Positions 9,745-18,534 of a stretch of 21,901 nucleotides of DNA are shown here, one piece after another. The notes under the pieces were generated by a model. That model was not told where the DNA came from, did no database searches, and saw only the letters and a list, made by a program, of their open reading frames with translations. How positions within the stretch are numbered: the stretch's first letter is position 1; each line of letters begins with the position of its first letter. The stretch comes from Zygnema cylindricum (Eukaryota; Streptophyta; Zygnematophyceae; Zygnematales; Zygnemataceae), in NCBI GenBank assembly GCA_037447655.1, contig JBBHKE010001053.1, positions 150,509-172,409 on the forward strand. Direction: 5' to 3'. The position numbers and the translations under genes are program-made.

Positions 9745-11250
9745 TGTTAGGGTTGTCATGCCGTAAAGCATTGGCGGGTATTATTGTTGAATCCTATACT
9801 AATTCGCGTGTATGTGACGTGATAGGTTCGTAATTTCTTTTACAGCTGAAGGTACAAGATGATCAAAGGTCGTATTACATTCACGTACGACACAACGGGA
9901 AGCCGCCGTGGAACTGGATTGCGGTTTGGCATCGGTTGCCAGGAACTCAAACGGCTCCAAATTTGACACATGGCTAAGTCGTGAACCCTCAAAGGTTCAT
10001 GCATTATTTTTGGTAGCATAGGGAGGGTTTTTATCCTCGATAAGAAAAAGATGTAAGGCATTTCGAGGCGGCCATGCAGCGACCGTCTCTAGAAACTGGC
10101 AACGTTTGCACATAGAAGCCTGCTTGCTCAAAGACATACAAGAATTAGTGTAGTTGTACGATAGGCAACAACATAGGATAAAAGCCATGTGGCTGCGTTG
10201 GAATAGTTGCAAATTACAACGCGGGAATCCAACAATGGGAATTTGTTGTTTTCTGGCAATCTTTTGTTATCGGAATTTGTCAAACTTGGTCCGGTTAGGG
10301 TTTCAGCCGTATATTTAGCATCAAGCTAATTGCTGAGTTAGGATTTATTTTCCGTATCCTTAGTTTTTGCTAGCGATTGTCTGTGAGCTTTCTATCTTTT
10401 CTTCTTTTGTACCTAAGTCCTTACTTAATCTACCGGCGTAAGTCAGCCTGCAAGGTTCCCCTCTTACCACTTGCCGTGGCTTATGAATCCTGGTGTACAA
10501 ATCTAGTGTTTTCTGGTTGCTTATACGTTGACTCCGCAGTCCAGCATCCTTCTAGTCTAACTTCGGAAGTGCCAGCCTTCTCGGCTTCTTCGTTCGGTTA
10601 CGGAGTGTTTGCTGTATGCTGGTTGGACTCCTAAAGGGAATATTGAAGACTTCAGGGCCTAGTGGCTACTGTCGCAAATATTCCAGTGGTGTAATTTGCA
10701 ACTGTCTTTTGCAGTCAGTATTAATTGGTGGTTTGGTTTTCTTTTCAGTCTAGTTTGTTTCTTTTGGTTGCTTTAATCTAAACGGGTTTCCAATTTCTAG
10801 GGTTTTGTTGTTTGGTGGACTCTGAGTTTGATATTTCTGATCTTGTTCGGAAATCCGGTATAGTTTCTTCTTTTTGTCTTCCTACCGGATTAACTCACTC
10901 AGAAAACCTAGCAAACCTAAAAACTTATAAAAAAAAAAAAAATCCATATTCAAAACCAAGAAAAAAAAAAACAAATATATATTCATTTAAATATATAAAT
11001 TAGCTTGCACGAATTATCACATAAAATTATAACTGCTTTAATAGTTGGGTAGAGCGTGGCTTAAAGCTGATACGCGTACCCTAACAGGCTACTAACTACG
11101 TTGGTATTTTGAGTTGTGATCTCTTCTCGACAATTCGGAATTGGAGGGAGGTTGGAGCATCGCTTGGAGACCTTACAGATCGCGCGAGGTGAGTAATCGG
11201 GTCCTTGTGGTTGCAGGCGCGTGATAGGTTGATTAAGCGCGATAACCTAG
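9745..11250. other. Non-coding region upstream of the retroelement leader
   Basis: No supportable gene. Notable contents are a 14-bp inverted repeat (10205-10218 and 10690-10703), two A-rich tracts (about 10929-10971), and a stretch resembling a tRNA D-arm/A-box at 11041-11060. If a 5' LTR exists it should lie here or just downstream, but nothing here matches the sequence that follows the 3' polypurine tract. Confidence 0.5.
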
Positions 11251-11261
11251 AGGGGTTATGA

Positions 11262-11700
11262 TCCGACCGAAGGCTGTGCCTTCCTTTTCGCATAGGCATT
11301 GTGGTTGCATTTTCTCTAGATCTGACCGTGATTGGTCTTGGATAGCGACTTCTTGTCTATAACATTTGGCCTTGTAGGGCCAGGATAATTTCCTGTTTAC
11401 TACATCTGGCCTTGTGGGCCTTGGATAGTTTTCTTTTTTATTAAATCTGGCCACAAGTGGCCTTGCATAGGTGACATGTTTCTTCTTGGAGTGGCTTGAA
11501 GTGACTTATTGTGGGATTGCTTAGATCTGGCTGTGAACAACCTTGTTAGGGGTGTCCACGATTAGACTAACTCCGGTGATACAGAATAGATCAAATCGTT
11601 TACGGGGGTAATTGTTTGCGTGGGTGCTTGTTTGCGTGAATTTGAAGACTTCCTGTGTGATTTGATTATTAGATCTGGCGGTGGGCATTTGCACACTGAC
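11262..11700 (+). repeat. Retroelement leader: degenerate ~40-bp repeats with GGCC stems
   Basis: Copies start near 11320, 11364, 11404, 11445, about 11488, 11525 and 11673, with a weaker one near 11262. Consensus is roughly ATCTGGCC, a short loop, GGCCTTGGATA, then a T-rich filler. Several start-to-start spacings are 40-44 bp, or near a multiple. In most units the GGCC and GGCC-like halves can pair as a small hairpin. The array sits directly upstream of the Gag start at 11755, in the position of a retroelement 5' leader or R-U5/packaging region. The repeat structure is seen; the role is inferred. Confidence 0.65.
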
Positions 11701-11754
11701 CCTGAGTAGGGTCCGGCATCTAGTTGCATCCAGATAAGACGACTGTCTGTTTAC

Positions 11755-13940
11755 ATGCCAACAGACTGGAACAATTTACCGTTTCCAGCTGGTACCACTA
11801 GGAGCTCCAGTCTTTACCGTGGACCGGATCGGGATTTGATTCCCGCCCGCTCACCTCCTGTCCAGCTTTTAGGTCATACTGGTCAGTATGATCGGTCTCA
11901 GCTTACGGGTTCACCCAACTCTAGATCTGGTATTACCACTACATATAGATCTACATCATCTGTCTCCTCATCCTCTTCCCATAGTTGGGGGGAAGATTCG
12001 GATATAGACTCCTTTGATATCCAGGATCTAAATCTACCACCTTCGCTTTTGCCTTTGAGCGGAAATATACACACAAACTCCAATTTCTATTTTGGGGATA
12101 TGGCCTCGCCCATAGACACCGGAGGAGGTAGAAATCAGTTTTGTTTTTCGGGTCTCAAAGACACTATGTCCTTGTCACATTTTCGAATGCTTTTCGATAC
12201 CGAGATGCGCGATCTCGCATTCCGGTGTCAAGACCGTTATGATTTACGGGTGGCTTTTTCGTTACTTGGGCGATACCTTAGGGGATCGGCCCTATCTCTA
12301 TATACACGGAAATATGCGGCAATTTGTGCTATGACAGAAATGGCACCCGCATATTCTGGATCTTTAGCCATAACAGGCAGTCCAGAAATTCTTTTCCAAG
12401 CTGCGGTACCCGCAGTTTATGACTCTGCAGGTGACGAAATTTCACCGGAAATACCTGAGGTCCCTCATCAGTTCGCCGTTGCAGCTCGGGCAGCAATTCC
12501 AGCTCGTCCAGCAATGCTGGTTCCTCTAAGGGATCCGGTATCGTTTGTCTTCAGTTAATTACAGGAAGAATACCGTATGCAGAATCCCGACCAGGATAAA
12601 GAACTAATGAATTTTGAACGTCGCCCAGGCGAAACCGCTCCGGCATTGCGAGCACGTATGGAAACATTACGTGAAGCACTGCCAGATCTCATGTCAGACG
12701 CGGAGGCTGTTCAGAAATTTGTGGGGCAATTCCCCACGCAATCTCGACGTTTCATTCAAAGCCATCTGACCGAGGCATATGGCCTCAAATTTACTTTCGA
12801 GCAGGCGGCAGAATACGCCGTACGATATGAAATGCAGACCAGCTGGTGGGACGCTCACGAGCGACCTAAGTCTTCTCCCAATGGAAACCCGAATCCTAAT
12901 CCTAACCCACGCAACCCATGGCCTAATCCGAGACCTCCAAGGGCTTCGGCCATGGGCACATTACCGACAAATCTCGGTGTTCGTATATGTTTTCGATGTG
13001 GTAACACTGGTCACGACGCACGCAGCTGTCCGGATAAGACCGCCACATGTACTCATTGTTATCAAACGGGTCATTATGTACATCGATGTCACATTAAAAA
13101 TTCCGATTTCAGTTATCAAAATCAAATCAAAAACGGCGGTATACCTGCTCGCTCGGCAAAATTGGTCACTCCACCCAAAGGGGTAGAGAAAGACAACCCT
13201 CCCAAAATCAGCAAGAGGGACCGAGAGAAAGCCGAGATGCAGGCTACCGTAGCGGCTATGATGAATGAGCAGTTTGCCGCGCTTATGGCGCAGGTCAAAC
13301 CGCAATTAACCGGAATGGCCCGAACTGTGGTCCATATGCCCTCTTTTGCTGGGCGATCCCTTCGAGAGTCCACTGTTCAACAGCGGGCAGCTCAGTTTAA
13401 AGGGACTCCCGATCATAATCGCGAGTCTAAACCCATTAACACACGAATCCCATTATCATTTGCCAAAGAACCTCGCTCACCTATTCCAGAATCGGCCTCA
13501 AGCATCACCGCGGAGGCGTTAACTATTTTAGAGAGGAGTATACAAGACACATATAAGGTCAAAGAACGTTTATCCATCCTGTCTACCATGCTTCCCGAGT
13601 TGGATAGCAACGAAAAACCTTTAGATCTAACTCCGTCAGCAGTTGCGTTACAAGCATTACAAAACCATCGTAATGCTCTCTCTCTTCAAGCTATTACTCT
13701 TGAAGAGCGGTCTAGCCTCACTCCTCACATCAGTTTTCTAGATAACAAATTGGGCGTTTTTACGGTTAATGGGTTTGCTCCATCACTTCCTCTCATGGAT
13801 ACAGGCGCAAAGCCAATTATCCTCGGTTCTGATTTTGCCATCAAAATAGGTCTTACAGCAGATAAGTTAGAACCCACTACCACACGTCTATTGACTTCCG
13901 CAGGTACCACAAGCCAGTCCTCGGTATTACGATATAACCA
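11755..13940 (+). pseudogene. Gag region (capsid-like and nucleocapsid), one in-frame stop
   Basis: The frame opens with ATG 11755, is broken by TAA 12556-12558 and continues in the same frame. The N-terminal ~100 residues are Ser-rich and disordered-looking. A capsid-like segment follows (FRMLFDTEMRDLAFRCQDRY and LLGRYLRGSALSLYTRKYA), then a Pro/Ala-rich stretch (about 12330-12550), then RRPGETAPALRARMETLREAL typical of the capsid C-terminal domain. Two CCHC zinc knuckles lie at 12988-13089 (CFRCGNTGHDARSC and CTHCYQTGHYVHRC), the nucleic-acid-binding nucleocapsid part. A spacer of about 200 residues leads to the protease. The stop could be a decayed Gln codon (CAA to TAA). Gag would form the virus-like particle that packages element RNA. 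Confidence 0.8.
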
Positions 13941-14110
13941 ATCTGTTTTCAGTTTCAGAGTCAGTCAGCGACGGAATTCGCAGAAATTTATGCTCACGCC
14001 TTGGTCACCAAGTGTAGTGACTATGAATGCTTGGTCGGTCAAGACGTTATTTTTCGAGTTGGGGGGGGGGTTGATATGCATGATCAGACATTTTCGTACA
14101 GACCGAACAA
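13730..14110 (+). pseudogene. Retropepsin-type aspartic protease, frameshifted
   Basis: The active-site motif LMDTGA has its catalytic Asp at 13798-13800, followed by the usual hydrophobic IILG strand. The C-terminal half (YECLVGQDV, then a Gly-rich flap and SYRP) is in the -1 frame, so one base appears lost between 13938 and about 13980; upstream of 13938 that frame is closed by TAA at 13935-13937. No canonical X-XXY-YYZ slippery heptamer is visible, so I read this as damage rather than programmed frameshifting. The protease would cleave the polyprotein. A run of ten G (14061-14070) lies in the C-terminal half. Confidence 0.75.
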
Positions 14111-16739
14111 CTTTCCGGAACGTAGAATTTGCTTACCCCTTATCTCGGCCCGGCAACCCATGCCTACTACGGCCCATTCGGCGCTGATCGTGCCAGCCTA
14201 TGCGGCAATTGGCATAGGTGCAGACATCCTTGAATCTGTTACAGCGGATGAAATCTCACCAGATCCCCCAGGTTTACCAGAATTATTTAGTACACAGGTA
14301 TTTATCATAAACTCTTCGGAGTTTGACCAGCTTTATAAATTTAGTATACCAATACCTTTATCTAGTATTCCAGATCCACCCTCTAGTGCGATAGATCCTT
14401 CCGGGTTCTTGCCCATTAAATGGACACCGGTCAATTTACAACCTCACCAAAACGGTCTCCTCATCTTAGACCTTTTTGCGGGAATAGGGACTTCACTTCT
14501 CTCTTGCCTTCGGAACGGTCTTCTGATAAAACATTACTATTCCGTAGATATTGATCCTTTGGCCAGACGCGCTCAGTTGCACCACTGTCAAGTCTTGCAC
14601 GAACAATATCCTCATCTCTTACCTCAATCTGCTTTTCACGATATGCATTCGGCGTTGCCACAGGATATCCGGCTAATAGGAAATCATCATTTAATGGAAT
14701 TGGAACCAATTGATCTCCTCTTTGCCGGATGGGAATGTCAGGGCATGTCCAGGGCCGGGAAAGGTTTAGGTCTCGCAAATCCATGTACTAAGTTGTTTTT
14801 CGAGGTGGTGCGTCTTATCCACTTCTTCCAAAATTTGGACCGTCCTTTTGGATACATCTTAGAGAACGTCGCAGCTTATAATGACCCTCGACCTACGGTC
14901 CTCGCAGATTATAAACGCATTAAATCATTAATTGGACCACCACTGATCATTGATGCCGCACGCCACGGTTCGTTGGCCCACCGGGTTCGTTCCAAGTGGA
15001 CTAACCTGGTGGACATGGGTCGGCTCCGAGAAGCTAACCTCGCTGTACGTCCACCTAATCTTTCCATCCAGGATGCACTTCTTCCATTTCATAAGGTCCA
15101 GACCTGTATACAGACTGACTGTCCTCCGGCATTTGGTCTTAACATCCCGGGCCAACCACTACGTGCACTGCCTACACTAGTTGCATATCCACACTCTCAC
15201 GCATACTCATATAATGGACCGGGCATGCTTCTGAATACTCATACAGGCAGCTTAGAGGAACCTACTGCCACAGAACGAGAACATCTCTTACATTTCATCT
15301 CAGGCACCACTGCTGCTCCGGGACTCACTGAGAGGCAGCGTTGCACCTTACTTGGTCGTGTCATGGATCCCCAATCACTGTCATTTGTATTACGCATGGG
15401 GTTCGCAGCTGGTCGATACGCACTGAACCATCCGTCTCAATCAGCTGGGGGGGGGCATACACCATTTAAACACACAGCTTCCAAGTCCTCACCTTCTCTT
15501 CGGGGTACAACTTTTCAGCTTGCCCTCTTTCCTTTCCCCGCTACGTCTGACAAAGATCCCACTATTTATGATTTTTTGGAACATAGTCACATGAGTTGGT
15601 CTCTCCCAGCATACACAGCCGCTAGATCTGAAGTACTGGTACGGGCATCGCCACACTGGACAGCTGCATTTCCGTCTAGAAGTTGGCATCACGCTGTAAA
15701 TTGTTTGCATCAACTTCCTGTCGAGTATGAGTTGGGTCACTCCTTGATAGCAGATGAACAGCTAGCATATGCACAAGCCATGGAAGCCATGACCATTAAC
15801 ACGCCTGAAAAATCGACATGGAAATTCGGAACGGGACTAACAAAAATTGAACACGAACTGTTAGATGAAGTCATAAACCGAAACGTAGACGCATTTGCTT
15901 TCTCCATGAAAGACTTAGGTCGACACACCACTTACAAAATGTCGATTGACTTGGAAGATGACAGACCTATATTTAAGCCCAAGCATCGTTTATCAGAAAC
16001 TGAATGGGAATCCGTGGACAAACGATGCGCAGAATTAGAAGAGGCTGGTCTGATTTATAGGTCCGATTCCACCTTTGCGGCCCCTACCGTCATGCCTCGT
16101 AAGAAAGACGCGGAGTGGAATTTTACAGAACGTCGCATGTGTGGAGACTATCGAGAACTTAACTCACGTACAATCCAGGACCGACATCCGATGCCGTTGG
16201 CCGAGGATATTTTCGATCACGTTGGAGGAGCTAAATATTTTAGCATCCTAGATCTGCGACAGGGATTTAATCAGATCGAAATAGAGGAAAAAGATCGACA
16301 TAAAATTGCATTTTGGGGTAGTGACGGACGTTGGGAATGGGCGGTTATGCCTTTTGGACTGAAAAATGCACCGGCAGTATTCCAGAAAGTCATGGACTCA
16401 GTCTTAGGGGGATGTAAGTTTGCCCGTTGCTATATTGATGATCTAATCATCGCTTCAGCCTCTATAGAAGAACATGCAGTGCATATAGAGTGGGTGTTGA
16501 AGGAATTAAAAAAGGTAGGACTTAAATGTCATCCTGCCAAATGTACCTTTGGGGCCGAAGGGGTTTCATACCTTGGGCACTTTATCTCATCCGAGGGAAT
16601 TACTCCACTAGAAGTCAAAGTGGAAGCAATTAGTAAACTACCGGCCCCAACTGATTTGACTAGCATGCGTGCATTTCTGGGGTTAGCCAATTATTACCGA
16701 CGGTTTGTTCCTAGTTCAGCACAGTTGCATCTCCATTAA
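13938..16739 (+). CDS. Pol segment: protease end, DNA methyltransferase, connector, reverse transcriptase
   Basis: About 930 codons without a stop, the longest intact piece of the element. Order: end of protease (to ~14110), a Pro-rich linker, DNMT (14454-15419), a connector of about 180 residues of unknown role containing a G9 run, then RT from about 15978. The frame ends at a stop at 16737-16739, caused by an apparent single-base loss near 16712-16724, because RT thumb/connection sequence continues in another frame. The DNMT sits in frame with both protease and RT, without a stop or splice signal between them, so it was part of the polyprotein and is not a later insertion into a dead copy. 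Confidence 0.85.
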   Translation, partial: PICFQFQSQSATEFAEIYAHALVTKCSDYECLVGQDVIFRVGGGVDMHDQTFSYRPNNFPERRICLPLISARQPMPTTAHSALIVPAYAAIGIGADILESVTADEISPDPPGLPELFSTQVFIINSSEFDQLYKFSIPIPLSSIPDPPSSAIDPSGFLPIKWTPVNLQPHQNGLLILDLFAGIGTSLLSCLRNGLLIKHYYSVDIDPLARRAQLHHCQVLHEQYPHLLPQSAFHDMHSALPQDIRLIGNHHLMELEPIDLLFAGWECQGMSRAGKGLGLANPCTKLFFEVVRLIHFFQNLDRPFGYILENVAAYNDPRPTVLADYKRIKSLIGPPLIIDAARHGSLAHRVRSKWTNLVDMGRLREANLAVRPPNLSIQDALLPFHKVQTCIQTDCPPAFGLNIPGQPLRALPTLVAYPHSHAYSYNGPGMLLNTHTGSLEEPTATEREHLLHFISGTTAAPGLTERQRCTLLGRVMDPQSLSFVLRMGFAAGRYALNHPSQSAGGGHTPFKHTASKSSPSLRGTTFQLALFPFPATSDKDPTIYDFLEHSHMSWSLPAYTAARSEVLVRASPHWTAAFPSRSWHHAVNCLHQLPVEYELGHSLIADEQLAYAQAMEAMTINTPEKSTWKFGTGLTKIEHELLDEVINRNVDAFAFSMKDLGRHTTYKMSIDLEDDRPIFKPKHRLSETEWESVDKRCAELEEAGLIYRSDSTFAAPTVMPRKKDAEWNFTERRMCGDYRELNSRTIQDRHPMPLAEDIFDHVGGAKYFSILDLRQGFNQIEIEEKDRHKIAFWGSDGRWEWAVMPFGLKNAPAVFQKVMDSVLGGCKFARCYIDDLIIASASIEEHAVHIEWVLKELKKVGLKCHPAKCTFGAEGVSYLGHFISSEGITPLEVKVEAISKLPAPTDLTSMRAFLGLANYYRRFVPSSAQLHLH
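14454..15419 (+). CDS. C5-cytosine DNA methyltransferase domain inside Pol
   Basis: Would transfer a methyl group from S-adenosylmethionine to C5 of cytosine in DNA. Motifs appear in the usual order. Motif I (SAM binding) is LDLFAGIG at 14466-14489. A motif II-like VDIDP follows. Motif IV, with the catalytic Cys, reads GWECQG at 14727-14744, where most enzymes have PCQ or PCN. Motif VI ENV is at 14862-14870. A motif VIII-like RHGSLAHRVRSKWTNL comes next. The motif IX-X region has PTATERE and LTERQRCTLLGR. About 320 residues, close to the size of a DNMT3-type catalytic domain. The order is linear, so it is not the rearranged DRM type, and no chromodomain is embedded, so it is not CMT-like. No frameshift or stop lies within it. 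Whether it is active is unknown. Confidence 0.88.
15978..16715 (+). CDS. Reverse transcriptase domain (gypsy type)
   Basis: Contains CGDYRELNSRTIQDRHPMPL, YFSILDLRQGFNQIEIEE with the first catalytic Asp, AVMPFGLKNAPAVFQKVMD, and YIDDLIIAS with the two catalytic Asp at 16434-16439. It then has SYLGHFIS and GLANYYRRFVP. All seven RT blocks are recognisable and the catalytic residues are present. It copies element RNA into DNA. The frame breaks just after YYRRFVPS, and the RT connection (VASPLNELLKK) is read one frame earlier. Confidence 0.92.
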
Positions 16740-17230
16740 ATGAACTCTTGAAGAAATCTGTCCCGTTCACGTGGGGACCCTCACAGATCGAGGCATTTCA
16801 GGGATTAAAAGACGCACTGTCCACCGCTCCCATCCTTCGTCCACCGAATCATAAGTTACCATTTTGCCTACAGACTGACTTTGGTAAGCCAGGTATTGCG
16901 GCCATCCTAACTCAGCGTGAACTCACAGGTGAAGAATATGTGGTGGCTTATGCCAGTCGAAGCAACAACCAAGCGGAATCAAATTACAGTAGTTATGAGG
17001 GAGAATGCCTTGCCGCAGTTTGGGGTATTGTGCATTTCCGACATTACCTTTATGGCAAGCCTTTTACCCTTCTTACTAACCATCAACCGTTGCATTGGCT
17101 CATGACCAATGACAAGCTATCCGGCAAATTAGCCCGTTGGGCTCTTATTTTACAGGAATATGATATGGAAATAATTCACCGACCCGGGCTCCTCAGCTTG
17201 AATGCCGACGGGCTCTCCAGGAATCCTTTG
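16725..17230 (+). pseudogene. RNase H domain with a catalytic Asp replaced
   Basis: Frame 2 relative to RT. Visible blocks are FTWGPSQIEAFQGLKDAL (RT-RNase H connection), QTDFGKPGIAAIL with the first Asp, YEGECLAAVWGI with the Glu, LLTNHQPLHWL, then HRPGLLSLNADGLSR with the last Asp. Gypsy RNase H normally has TDH at the fourth block. Here codon 17078-17080 is AAC (Asn), which should remove a metal-binding catalytic residue. GAC to AAC is a single G-to-A change. The domain would degrade RNA in RNA:DNA hybrids during reverse transcription. Confidence 0.85.
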
Positions 17231-17499
17231 CCCAACTCCATTGATAATGGGGTACGACAGGATTTTGACGTCGAAACGGTTGCCTCCCTATCGGCCGGAG
17301 CGCATCTGATCTACAGTTTTTCCGCACCTACATATCACAAAACCGAACAATATCCATGGCGGGACAGCCATTTAATCCTTTTCCTATCTACTCAGTCTTT
17401 TCGGGCGGGCACCTTACCAATGGAAGAGGAGCGTGTTCGTAAGAGAGCACAGAGTTACTTATGGATGGGGGGCTCACTTATTTGTCTTCTCTCAGATGG

Positions 17500-18534
17500 A
17501 AGTCACCGGCACGTCCCACGACCGTCGGAGCGACTATCACTTATCAACCAAATTCATACTGACCTTGGACACTATGGCACCAAACAAACTTTGAGCTTGG
17601 TACAGGCACGGTATTGGTGGTCTGGCATGCAGGCTGATGTGGCGGCTGTGTTGCAAGAATGTAGCACCTGTGACCGGCTACGAACTTCATTTTCTAACCG
17701 ACAAACCTCCCTTCAGCCCTTGCCTATTTGGGGTCTCTTTTACAGGTGGTCGTGTGATCTTGCAGGTCCCTTTCCCATTTCTCGAAGGGGCAAGCAGTAC
17801 ATTATGATTATGATCGAAACTTTCAGCAAATGGGTGGAAGTGGTGGCCCTTTCACAGAAAACTGCCAGACTCACCACGGCTGCTTTCAAAGAGCATGTGC
17901 TTCTCCGATACGGAGCCCCCGCAGAAGTACTTACCGACCAAGGAACCGAGTTCCGCGGTGAATTTCGGAGATGTTGGACGAGGCGTTAATCGATTACCGG
18001 CGGACGAGCCGAGATCATCCTCAAGGAGACGGTTTGGTAGAGAGAGCAGTACAAACCTTTAAGCGTGCTTTGCGTAAACATTGCTTGGAAAAACAGATTA
18101 CAGTGTGGGATGAATCATTGGGATATATTGTCATGGGTTATCGCATGTCTGTACAGGCTAGTCTAGCAAATTTCAGCCCCTATTATGTGTTGTTTGGTCG
18201 AAAACCGCTACTAGGTAGGAATGTACAGAAAGCCGCGAGCTTACATCTACCTTTTATATCGGATTCTTTGTTTTTGGAAGAACTGACGAACCGAGCGTTG
18301 CTTTTCGCTAGAGAAATGCCCATGGCTTTTGAAAACTTGCATATTGCCCAACATCGCGACTCCTTACGGTTTGCAACAACTCGCAGTGGCAGTTATCGGC
18401 CGCAACAAAAACCCTTCCGGGTGGGGGATTACGTTTATTTGCGGCGGCAAACGTTTGATACACTCGACACGGATGTTTCAGCTCACATCTTGAGGATAAC
18501 AAAAATCGACCCGAATGGATTATTAAGCCTATAA
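17500..18534 (+). pseudogene. Integrase: HHCC, D-D-E core, GPY/F-like tail; one frameshift
   Basis: The zinc-binding domain has H (17555), H (17570), CSTC (from 17660). The catalytic core has Asp in CDLAGP (17756), Asp in LTDQGTEF (17936), and Glu in GDGLVERAV (18040) after a frameshift. The sequence GAATTTCGGAGATG at 17960-17973 appears to lack one base, after which the frame moves by -1. All D, D, E residues are present. The C-terminal part, GDYVYLRRQTFDTLDT to the stop at 18532-18534, resembles the GPY/F or SH3-like integrase tail. The protein would insert the cDNA into host DNA. The stop TAA is in frame with the PHD finger that follows. Confidence 0.85.

Noticed and set aside
10391-10434. 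Similarity to 18849-18900 as evidence for a 5' LTR
   Set aside because: Only short pyrimidine-rich words are shared (TCTTTTCTTC, TCCTTACTTA), and they occur in a different order; the similarity does not extend.
11320-11700. CRISPR-like regularly spaced repeats
   Set aside because: Repeats are degenerate, spacers are not distinct unique units, and the context is a plant nuclear retroelement leader.
12329-13610. Minus-strand and alternate-frame open readings within Gag
   Set aside because: They overlap the Gag frame that carries the zinc knuckles and show no independent motifs.
13938-13980. Programmed -1 frameshift between Gag-protease and the rest of Pol
   Set aside because: No canonical slippery heptamer in the correct phase is visible, the shift falls inside the protease, and two more one-base losses occur downstream where programming makes no sense.
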